Positions 11,791 through 20,767 of a stretch of DNA of 64,000 nucleotides are shown one piece after another. Location of the stretch: the NCBI GenBank assembly GCA_049724395.1, contig JAUGWO010000133.1, forward strand, positions 44,598 to 108,597. The letters are read 5' to 3'. Made by a program: the position numbers and the translations under genes. Numbering within the stretch: position 1 is the first letter of the stretch; every line of letters starts with the position of its first letter. This DNA is from Spongospora subterranea f. sp. subterranea. Its lineage: Eukaryota > Endomyxa: Phytomyxea > Phytomyxea > Plasmodiophorida. Under the pieces are notes generated by a model. That model was not told where the DNA came from, made no database searches, and was given only the letters and a program-made list of their open reading frames with translations.

Positions 11791-11920
11791 GCCGCGCGTG
11801 GCAATCTGAGAGTATGCCGCGCGTGGCAATCTGTGGACGGGAGTATGCCGCGCGTGGCAATCTGTGACGGGAGTGTGCCACGCGTGGCAATCTGTGACGG
11901 GAGTGTGCCACGCGTGGCAA
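11791..11920. repeat. Tandem repeat of a palindromic motif, five copies
   Basis: Five copies of GCC(G/A)CGCGTGGCAA, spaced about 26-31 bp, are joined by TCTG(TG)(A/G)ACGGGAGT(A/G)T linkers. The core GCCACGCGTGGC is a perfect 12-bp palindrome in two of the copies. It could be a transposon end or a protein-binding array. Nothing else supports either reading. Confidence 0.85.
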
Positions 11921-12008
11921 GAACTACTCTAACTACTGTACCGATTAGTATTGATATTGGTATGAATATTGATATCGGTACTGTACTGATATCGATTCTA
12001 TTGGTTGT

Positions 12009-12063
12009 ATTGGGCGATCGCTCGATACGGTACTCGATCGTATTCATTGAGCGATCGCCCAAT
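12009..12063. repeat. Hairpin with perfect 15-bp arms
   Basis: ATTGGGCGATCGCTC at 12009-12023 is exactly inverted at 12049-12063, and a shorter ATACG/CGTAT pair lies inside. It directly precedes two larger inverted duplications. Confidence 0.9.
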
Positions 12064-12096
12064 ATTTTCCGGTTATTGCGAAGCCTGCGCGATAAT

Positions 12097-12412
12097 GATC
12101 TGTTTCGATGGGCAGGGTTGCAGGCCTATTTGGGAATGGCGTACAGATTATGGTTATAACCGACTCTTTTTGACCCTTGTTGAATGGCTGATTCCCATGG
12201 CTAAATCCCTGTTATAGGACAAAGGCGGTCATCCAAGCGACACGATGAGAATAATCGAATTATGGAACTTCTAAGGCATCAATAGCTGGTGGCGGCCTGG
12301 ATTTAGCCATTGGAATCAGCCAGATTCAAGAACAGGTCGGTTATGACCATTCTCTGAATGGCATCTCCTAGATGCGCCTGCAACCCTGCCCATCGAAACA
12401 GGTCCATGGGCT
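12097..12412. repeat. Inverted duplication, ~115-bp arms
   Basis: The left arm begins GATCTGTTTCGATGGGCAGG and runs to about 12212. It is matched in reverse complement from about 12412 back to 12297, and the loop is about 85 bp. The match is diverged but continuous. The arm sequence reads openly (DLFRWAGLQAYLG), so it may derive from a coding region, which is not recognised. Confidence 0.8.
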
Positions 12413-12423
12413 CCAAGCCTATT

Positions 12424-13252
12424 CCGTTTTTGACTGTTTTCCAAGCAATGTGTCAGTCCGGATTCGCCAAGATTCGGGTTTACATTCCTTTTAACCGCAA
12501 GCAGCCTTTGGTTTCATTTTTCGGGAGATCGGACAAAGTCTTCGATGAAGACAATCCGATGTATGATCATGATATCATTGCTGATGTTGACGTCACTTGC
12601 CCAATCAAGTTCGGTCTGCTGAAGAATGCTCAAGTCAACAACTGCAAGGTGCATTTTATGCACCTCAACGCGGGCAATGGAGGCGGATCCCTGGAATTCA
12701 ATTTCACTGATCCGTTGTTAAATGGTATTAAAGCCTGTATTTATCCTGAAGCCGCTCGCTGGGTCAAGTCATCGAAGCGGTGCAGCCATAAGCCGATCAT
12801 CAATCGCAGCGGCTTCCGCTATCCAAGCAATGGCCAAGAGCTGCTGGCTTTGTTTTTGGGCTGAGCTGGTGGGCAACGATGGCTTGACTCCTCTGATGGG
12901 TTTATCGTATCGAGTACCGCATCGAACGACAATACCCTTTTAACATCGGATCCGTGAAATTGAATTCCAGGGATCCGCCTCCATTTCCCGCGTTGAGGTG
13001 CATAAAATGCACCTTGCAATTGCTGACTTAGGGCATTTTTCAGCAGACCGAAAACCACCATTTCCTTGATTGGGCAAGTGACACCAACATCAGCAATGAT
13101 ATCATGATCATACATCGGATTGTCTTCATCGAAGACTTGCCCGATCTCCTGAAAAAATGCAACCAAAGGCTGCTTTTGGTTGAAAGGTATATAAACCCGA
13201 ATCTTGGCGAATCCGGACTGACACATTGCTTGGAAAACAGTCAAAAACGGAA
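12424..13252. repeat. Large inverted duplication, ~305-bp coding-like arms
   Basis: The left arm (about 12424-12731) and the right arm (about 12940-13252, inverted) both encode a related peptide: FQAMCQSGFAKIRVYIPFN, then a DEDNPMYDHDIIADV segment, then VTCPIK, and GGSLEFNFTD toward the inner end. Each arm is an open frame reading toward the centre, about 90% alike by eye. The ~205-bp spacer is unrelated to the arms. A transcript through it would fold into a long hairpin. The peptide belongs to no family I recognise. A third, diverged copy lies at about 18410. Confidence 0.85.
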
Positions 13253-13430
13253 TGAATTAGGGAAGTAATAGTGAATTATGGAAGTGATAGTGATTTAAGG
13301 AAGTGAGAGTGAATTAGGGAAGTGATAGTGAATTAGGAAAGTGATAGTGAATTAGGAAAGTGATAGTGAATTAGGAAAGTGATATTGAATTATGGAAGTG
13401 ATAGTGAATTAGGGGAGTGATATTGAGGTA
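13253..13430. repeat. ~20-bp minisatellite, about nine copies
   Basis: Imperfect repeats of GAATTAGGGAAGTGATAGT abut the right arm of the inverted duplication and end just before the MULE terminal repeat. Confidence 0.9.
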
Positions 13431-13446
13431 GAGTCTGGTCGCAGTG

Positions 13447-15240
13447 AGCGGGAAATCCATTCTGTCCGCCAGGACTGTACCCTATGTGACGAGACTGGCG
13501 GATGGAAAGGATTCTGTCCACCGGTAGGGTGCACTGTACTAGTTGTCAGGTTGCGCTCCTCTATGGTCAGTTCGAGACGACGGAGTTAAATCAACTGTAA
13601 AAATAAAATGTTCGGATTCTTGCGGAATCTCGTCCCAAACTGCCGATTGTCCCGGAGACTTTACCAGTCTATGACGCAGCTGTTGTTCCAGAAGCTCCAC
13701 CCGCACATGACGCAGAACAGGCGTCGATTGTGCAGCCGATCCCTGTTTTTTTAACCCTGGTTCCGCAAACGCGCCGCATCTCACGGAACCCTTAAACGCC
13801 GTTCTGGCAATTGCACCCTTTACCGGTAACTGGCCTGCGTTTACAAAACCTTTCCAAGAGATGGCAAGGGAAAACGGCACCATGATCGAGTTTGACACGA
13901 AAAATCGTTTTTTATTGAATTATGGGGTCAGCAATTCCGCTACTGCAGCACTCCAATTGATGAACACGAAGGTGTATGGGACGTTGTTTCCACTGTATCT
14001 TCTGCCGACAATGTGGCCACCGCTCACCGTTCCTAATGAAGACGATGGATGTCATCCCGTTATGTTCGTGTCCTGACTTTGCGTGTTGTCGAATCCCATG
14101 TCGACACATTGCTGCCGTATGCTCTGCGATGAACGTCGATCCCATGGATGTAAAGTATCTGACTCCCCGATGGCGTCTTGATCAACACCCGTTATGGCAA
14201 ATTGCATACTGCCGCGTCAACCAGAGCATATCGCCTCTGACTAACGCCATCTTCAATGTAGGCACGACGGCAATTGTGCCGTCTGTCTACGATGACGCAT
14301 ATGCCCAAATCACAGTGCCCCAGGTGAACTTCCATTACCGCCATTTAATGCAAGCCGCCAAGGAAGTCGTTCAAGTCGGGCAGACCAGTGTCGCTGCATT
14401 CAAACGGACAATTATGGCCTTCAACGCTCTATGTATCGACTCGAAAGAACCAGTGCCAGTCGAATCATCTGTCGAAGCGGTGCCGTCTGGTTTTGCCAGT
14501 ATTCGAGCGCCGATTGCCAAAAGTGTCAAGAAGCGCGGGCGGCGATCGAACGACGAACTCGTAAATCGGTCAGCTCTACAAACTCGGCATTCAACCAAGA
14601 AGGCAAGACACTGCAAAACCTGTAAAGAGCACGGATTGACCGCCAAGGATCACCGTTCAGGTGGCCGGTGTCCTTTTTGGGTAAAACCGGTGCAGCAATT
14701 AATTTAGACCGCACACATTGTGGAAGTCGTCGCAGACTGTTCGTCTGATGACACCTGCTCAGAATCGAACAATATTCCACTGATACAGCGCTTTGCTGAC
14801 TGAGGTTCCACGAACCAAAGCAGATCGCAGTTCTGACGAGGACATTATTGTCTTCATGGCTGCGAATGCATTGTTACACAATGAATAAATACAATTTACA
14901 AATCAAACATTCAATTTCTCTGTGCAAATCGTTTGTCTTAATGCGGAAGGTGCAGTGTCGGGGCAATTATTTACATTTATTGTGTAACTGCATCGCATTT
15001 GCCGCCATGAAGTCAATGATATTTTCGTCTGAGCTGCGATACCTCCGCCAGAACGCGCTGTATCAATGGACTATTGTTCTTTTACATAGTGGAACAACTG
15101 TGCGCAACCTTGCTACAGTGCACTTTACTGGCGGACAGAATCCTTTCCATCCGCCAGTCTCGTCACATACGTAGGGTACTGGCGGACAGAATCCAGTCTG
15201 TCCGCCGGCGGACAGAAAGATTTCCCCGTTCCCGCGAAGT
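13447..15240. mobile_element. MULE-type DNA transposon with ~100-bp terminal inverted repeats
   Basis: The left end (about 13447-13555) and the right end (about 15101-15238, inverted) share GTGACGAGACTGGCGGATGG, AAAGGATTCTGTCC, GTGCACTGTA and an outer GCGGGAA...TTTCTGTCCGCC block. Long terminal repeats and an internal SWIM zinc finger are the hallmarks of Mutator-like elements. The element is about 1.8 kb, too short for a full transposase, and the DDE core is not evident. It therefore looks like a shortened or non-autonomous derivative. The exact 9-bp target duplication could not be fixed. Confidence 0.8.
13976..14707 (+). CDS. MULE transposase C-terminal fragment with SWIM zinc finger
   Basis: An open frame of 243 codons inside the MULE. 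The motif CSCPDFACCRIPCRH fits the SWIM pattern CxC-xn-CxH, a zinc-binding module usual near the C-terminus of Mutator-type transposases. The next ~80 residues (YLTPRWRLDQHPLWQIAY) resemble the segment that follows SWIM in those proteins. The tail is basic and has a possible second CxxC...C cluster (CKTCKEHG...CPFW). Upstream sequence to about 13560 is open in other frames but lacks recognisable DDE motifs, so the catalytic part is missing or scrambled. The nominal start is arbitrary. Confidence 0.65.
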   Translation: MGRCFHCIFCRQCGHRSPFLMKTMDVIPLCSCPDFACCRIPCRHIAAVCSAMNVDPMDVKYLTPRWRLDQHPLWQIAYCRVNQSISPLTNAIFNVGTTAIVPSVYDDAYAQITVPQVNFHYRHLMQAAKEVVQVGQTSVAAFKRTIMAFNALCIDSKEPVPVESSVEAVPSGFASIRAPIAKSVKKRGRRSNDELVNRSALQTRHSTKKARHCKTCKEHGLTAKDHRSGGRCPFWVKPVQQLI

Positions 15241-18200
15241 GAGTTACGTGTCTTTTTTGGCCGTCTCACTATTTAACTCCGAAAGAGGTCCGGTGGTGTG
15301 GTCAATCCTAGTTAAACGCCGCCACCGCCAGACTCCGTGAACAAATGCCAGGTCTCCCAACTCCGTGGTAACACTCTAATTTGGCGAAACTGCCAGGCCT
15401 TGCATGTTCGAGCCGGTGCCGATACTTCATGTGCGCAGAAAAATTAGGCGCTGACCTTTGCATTTGGCGCGCTGACCTGTGCATTTGGCGCTAAAACTCA
15501 TTTATGCCCTGGTGCTCCTTGCCAGATTTCCACTGTACCCTCACATTCCGGTTTGCGCGCCCCATTCGCCCCATTCGCAGTTGCTATCAACATCACACAT
15601 GCTCGCCGCCGCCCAATCCTCCGCCGCCCAATCCTCCTTCGTCGTCTCGGGCATAGATTTGCGGTTCCTAGGTATATTGATGACAGTTACGTTTTACAGC
15701 ATTGGTTGCTAAAAATCAATGAAATATCGAGGTTTGATGGATTGTCAAGCTCGTATTGACAGTCCGGACGAGCGTTTAGGGTCGTGGATAGCCTGCCTGT
15801 TGATCAAAATCTACAGTTCAACGTCTGGCGACACAGGTGGGGTATCGTGCATGGCGCTGAGATTACCTGACATCAACAAATCTTTAGTGTTGAACTTGAG
15901 CCGACGGGCTCCTGATTGCATTAAGGAGTGGCGCTTTGTATTAATGGCGGCCATCCAGGCCCATATTGGCGAGGACGCAATTGCTGGTAGGCACAAGCGA
16001 CATGTTATTCCATGAATTTCAAAATGTCCTGATATGAGCTAGTTTGCGGAAGTGTTCCGTTGAACTGGCGTTCCACGGTTGCTGCCGATGCACCGTTGGC
16101 AGCGATCGTAAATCGTTACGTTGCATCACAGGAGCCTATCTCGCACCCAGACCATATTTTTGGTTCGCCGGCAACTCTTTCAGAAACAGTCTGTCTTAGA
16201 TCGTATTCGATCGTCAAACAGGTTTTGAACGCCGTTCAATAAGACAACCGACCCTTTTGATGGTGGTTGAATAGATCTACCGCGAAATGCGATCCCAGAC
16301 GCGCTCCTTTGACATTGCGAAAGCAATGTTAGAGTGCAGCAGTAAGCGGAAATTTACCAAGGTGAATCGCTGTTTGGTCTTGTCGCCATTGTACAACTCA
16401 GCCCTATAATCCAGGCAAATTTTCTCGCTAGCGGATGGGACATTGAGGCTCAGGCGGCAGCAACTGCAGGCATTAGTAAAAGCCTGAATGTCTGGCTGGA
16501 AAGCCAGGTCGACCAGGCGATAGAGACGGCGGCCAGAGTTGTCGAACGCTTGGCTGGAACAACCTGTGACACGCCCAGGTTGATCGGATTGTGGATGTGA
16601 ACAATCCGATTCAGTATCCTGAATAAGGCTTGTTCAGGTTCGGCGAAGTCGCTTTTTTGTATGCGACAGGTAGTAGAGTCCTGTCCGATGGTCGATGGGC
16701 GGATGGGATTCGAAAGATTTCCATTTCGTTGTTAAACGAATGGGTTCTTACCCCGGTCCGCATCTTGCGCTTGGCGTTCACATATGTCGATTGGATTTTT
16801 GAAACTGAATTCAGAGAACTGTAATCAACCATTGCGATGATCTATGGGCCGAGCAGGGTGCCGCGATCGTCGAATACCAAGCGCAACCGGTCAGCGATCA
16901 TCTAGAAGTATATCGGGATTGGTTTCGGTTGGCATTTTTCATGGTTTGACCAATCACAATGCAATAACCTTTCAAAGTTACCAGATGGAGGAGGAGCCCC
17001 TCACGCTTCACGACGCAGCGCCATGGCGCCGGCTGTTGGAAGGGGCATTAGCCCCCATGGCAACGGGAGCAAGGATCCCACTGGGGGACCTTAGCCGGTG
17101 GGTGTCCGATTGGCATCGCAAACTCAAAGGGGTTGGTGCAAACGCATTTGGCGCGTGTATTAGTATTAACGATTCCTGTGCACAGTCAATTGCAGATCTT
17201 TTAGAAGATCTTCATCTTGCAAACCTAGAGGTTGTAGTTGAAGCAGTCTACAACGTGACCCATATCGTGTTCGCACGGTCGCGGTACGGGTGTGCGCGGC
17301 TGCAGGAACAAGATGGCGACGATCTTGTCAACGCCTATGGATTTTTTCTCAGAACTGTGCTGGACCAGTAATCGCTTTGTTAACTGCCTGCAAGATATGG
17401 CACTAAATATTATTAACGGTGAACAGATGGTTGGAAGATCACGTACGAACCGGGGACACTGCTTCCATCATTAAACCAATCATGGAAATACTGATTGTCT
17501 TCCATCAACTGGAGCTGGCAGTATGGCCAACCTGTAAACTCTGTTCATCGCAATCAAAGTCCGTTTTGCTCAGGTCCCGCCACCGTTTTTGAAGACGTTG
17601 AAGGTCCTCTCGACCAACATTCAATCACTGGAAGGTAAATATGTTCGGTGTATTGTGTTGTGCTGCCCAATTCGTGATCAACTAGTTCCTGTTAGGATCG
17701 TTTTCAGTTCAAGATGGCGACTGCTGGGACACGCTCCACCGGTGTTATACAACCGTAGTTGGGGTGTCGACAGTGGGATCTATGGTGCATGCAACAGAGA
17801 CTCTTCCCAGGGCAGAAGGACCGCCTTTGAGGCCCGGCGTGGCGCGCAAACCCTTACGACACACGTCGACGCGCCAGCGAAACCACTCACTGCTCAGCCG
17901 GTTGAAACGCCAGCGCCAGAATAAACGTCAAGAACGCCAGGAGAGTGGGGATGAATCGACGCAAACACGTATGGTGCCCGCCCAGGACGGTACGAAGTTG
18001 TGGTAAATTGCGATCGATTTGCCCATTCCGAACATACATTGTTTCTAGTAAACGTCAGTTCCAGTAAACGTCAGCACTTCCGTATCCCTAGGGATGTTGT
18101 AACTCAGCGTGTTTCCAGTACAAGCATCGGCGCTCGAAGTAGAAGTAAATCCTGAAAATCTTTCTAAGCAAAATGGTAAAGGACAATGTGTTCGTGAAAC

Positions 18201-18400
18201 CATCGACAATCAACACAGAAGCATGATCAAGTGGATAGCAAGATTTGAATCGTTGGAAAAGGAGCAGTCGAATTTTGTATTATATCAAATTTGAATGTTT
18301 TTTTTGTGAACAATTGCAATAGTTGATGATTCGCTGTCAATGACGATTCCGATCATATTTCTGCGAATTCCGAGATTATTTTGAAAACTTTATCGAATCC
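15241..18400. other. Repeat-flanked region with unassigned open frames
   Basis: No gene is recognised. The longest frames run on the plus strand: 15719-16015, and 16844-17371. The latter is 175 codons and includes the segment around WRRLLEGALAPMATGARIPL and an ISINDSCAQSIADLLEDL helix. A run to 17924 in another frame follows. Their order and codon texture suggest a decayed element or gene rather than chance, but I see no catalytic motif. A short direct repeat (GCATTTGGCGC with its flanks, twice) lies at 15450-15495. Confidence 0.35.
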
Positions 18401-18404
18401 GATT

Positions 18405-18535
18405 TTGAAGTGACAAATGCCTTTCAACCGAACGATGCCTTTGGTCGCATTTTTTAAAAAAATCGGCCAAGCCTTTTTGACGAAGACAAACTGCTGTATG
18501 ACCATGATGCAGTTGCTGATGTTGGCGATGATTAC
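18405..18535 (+). repeat. Third, diverged copy of the 12.4/13.2-kb arm sequence
   Basis: Forward sequence encoding PFNRTMPLVAFFKKIGQAF, then (in a shifted frame) a DEDKLLYDHD-like stretch, parallels IPFNRKQPLVSFF...VFDEDNPMYDHD of the 12.4-kb arm. It is single-armed here and more decayed. Like the other copies it is followed by a minisatellite. Confidence 0.7.
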
Positions 18536-18549
18536 CGACATGTCCAAGA

Positions 18550-18885
18550 TGGCACGACGAATGAATATGAGAGAAACAGAGGAATCGAGCGATCCACTTG
18601 AGGATGATATTGGCGGCAATCGACAATCAATATAGAAGAATCGGGTGATCCCCTCGATGATGATATTGGCGACAGTCGACAATCATTATAGAAGAATCGA
18701 GCGATCCACTTTATGGGTTTTGTTAGGACCATGAACAGTCAAAACAGAAGAATAGAGGGCGCCACTTGATAACAGTAATCGAGACCTCGACAATCAAATC
18801 AGAAGAGGGTGGTCCATTTGATGATAGTATTCGCGACGATGGAGATTCAATACGAGAGGAATAGAGCAATCCATTTGAGATAGGG
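18550..18885. repeat. ~60-bp degenerate minisatellite, about five copies
   Basis: Repeated blocks of CGACAATCA(A/T)TATAGAAGAATC, then GAGCGATCCACTTGATGATG-like sequence and a GATATTGGCGACAG linker. A stray unit lies upstream at about 18205. Each copy is diverged, so the array is old. Confidence 0.8.
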
Positions 18886-18910
18886 CCTCGCAGCACCATC
18901 AATGAAATTA

Positions 18911-19387
18911 CTCCCTCTGTCCCATAATGTCTGGCCGGTATGTTTATTGAGTGGGCGATACTGTCAATCGGGTGAGCTCAATCAGACTCGGCTGACCGTC
19001 TTCAACCCGACAGAGAAATGACCAGCAATCTCTGCAAACTCACCCTTCATGGCGTAACTTGGTCAGAAGCAATTAGTAGATTGCCTGGCGCTGCTCGTTG
19101 CTTGAAACGACATGGTGGTTTGCTTGCTCATCTTCCCCATCAATCTGGGAACCGATTACCATTATTTTTGAAGACTGAGCGGGTCATTCCGTCATGGTCA
19201 ATGCAAAACCGCATTTTTGGCACTTCACATTTTCGCAACTGTTGGGGAACATTTGTCACTCTATAGGTTGCTGGGTAGATCTTGCGGAGACCTTTCCATC
19301 AACCTATAAAACTACCTCCATGCGCTAAAATTCACCTTAATCCCACAGAGTAAAGTGTACCGGCCAGACATTATCGGAACGAGGGAG
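18911..19387. mobile_element. Stowaway-like MITE, 477 bp
   Basis: Terminal inverted repeats of about 30 bp: CTCCCTCTGTCCCATAATGT followed by CTGGCCGGTA at the left, and the inverse of CTCCCTCGTTCCGATAATGT plus CTGGCCGGTA at the right. The element is flanked by TA on both sides, as expected for Tc1/mariner-type insertion. The CTCCCTC terminus is the well-known Stowaway start. There is no coding capacity. A mariner-like transposase remnant lies at 51.6-52.7 kb, but its ends were not matched to these. Confidence 0.85.
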
Positions 19388-19391
19388 TATA

Positions 19392-20767
19392 TGATAAACC
19401 ACAACAATCAATATTCGAACGACTGACGGGAGACTTCAGTCGGCTGATTTGAAAATTGTTATTGACCGCCCTTGTTAAGCCTTCTCAACTCATGATGAGG
19501 GGCATTACCAGGTCTCGCATACTAAACTGAGTTCTGTTGACACAAATGCCGACCATGGAATGTCCTGAAGATTAATTCTCTTCAGAGCAACGCCTGAAGA
19601 TCAGCTCAATCTTCGAAGCCTAATGATATGAAGGGGGATTTGACATTCTCCCAGACGGGTTTAGCATTAAACAGTGGTGAACGATAGTTTATTGTAGATG
19701 AAACTGTAATAAAATTCAGTTATCAACGGCCATGACCAGATCCAGCACGGAATCTGGATGTGGCCGACTGGATTCAACGAAGTTGTTACGTCCGAAGAGA
19801 ATTTCTCCATGAATTCATTGCCGCCCAGTTTGGGGCAATTTCACTGATTAGTGCTGTTTGGGTGTCATCTACTGACCGATTCAAGTTGTCCGAACACTTG
19901 TGCTTTGATAATGGTTTGAAAATCACTGTTCCAATTTGGCCAACTGCTGTCGGCCAATAGCAGTCTCGGACTTCGTTCGGACTTAACAACGAATTTGATT
20001 CGCTGATGCGTATTTGACCAGGTGCCCAACGACTTCAGCTTGTCGCTTGTGGTGTATTCTATGCGCTAAATTCCATTATTATCTCCCCAACGATTTGCCG
20101 ATTGACCGCTGGTTCTCTCTCCCGCTAATCATCTTAGCGCCGTTTCATCGACCACTCCATGTTCCTGATATACATGTTTCGACGATGCGGACATGACTAA
20201 ATGGTTAATGCATCAAATAAACGACCTCGTTTCGCAAACCATTAATCAATTCTTCAAAAAGTAAAACGATTTTGAATAGAGTTCATTTTCGATGTTCCCA
20301 ATTTGCGTTGCATTGTTATCGTTTCAGCGAAATTGCCTTGAAACAATACGTTGCCTAATTAATATCTAAATCGCCTCTTTTCATATTTTTTATTTGGAAC
20401 TGCAAAGTTTGAAAAGCGTAAGGTTTGGCCGTGAAACCTCTTGAATCGGAACCGGTAAAGATGAACAGGGTAACGGGGCGCCGTTGTTCATCCTGTTTGG
20501 CGCCAAAATCAGGATTCATCCTGGTGTGCGCTCGCCAAGTCGATGGTATCTCGGATCGTTGAGACAGCGGCCTGGTTTTGGAACCAAATAGCGGCAAGTC
20601 CCTCATCACGAATTATGTGGTCTTCGAAATGACAAAATCATATCGGCAACACTTTGCCAAATACTCAGAGGGCCGAAAGAAGGTGCGTCCGAGTCTGGAA
20701 GAGATCTGGAAATCGGGTTCGCGTGCCCAAACAATTAACATCACTGACCATTTTCATAAGAACGCCC
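19392..20767. other. No gene recognised; kinase 5' region
   Basis: Short frames only. The last ~200 bp form the presumed promoter and 5' UTR of the kinase. A plus-strand frame at about 20578-20760 stays open into the kinase start region but is in a different frame. Confidence 0.4.
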
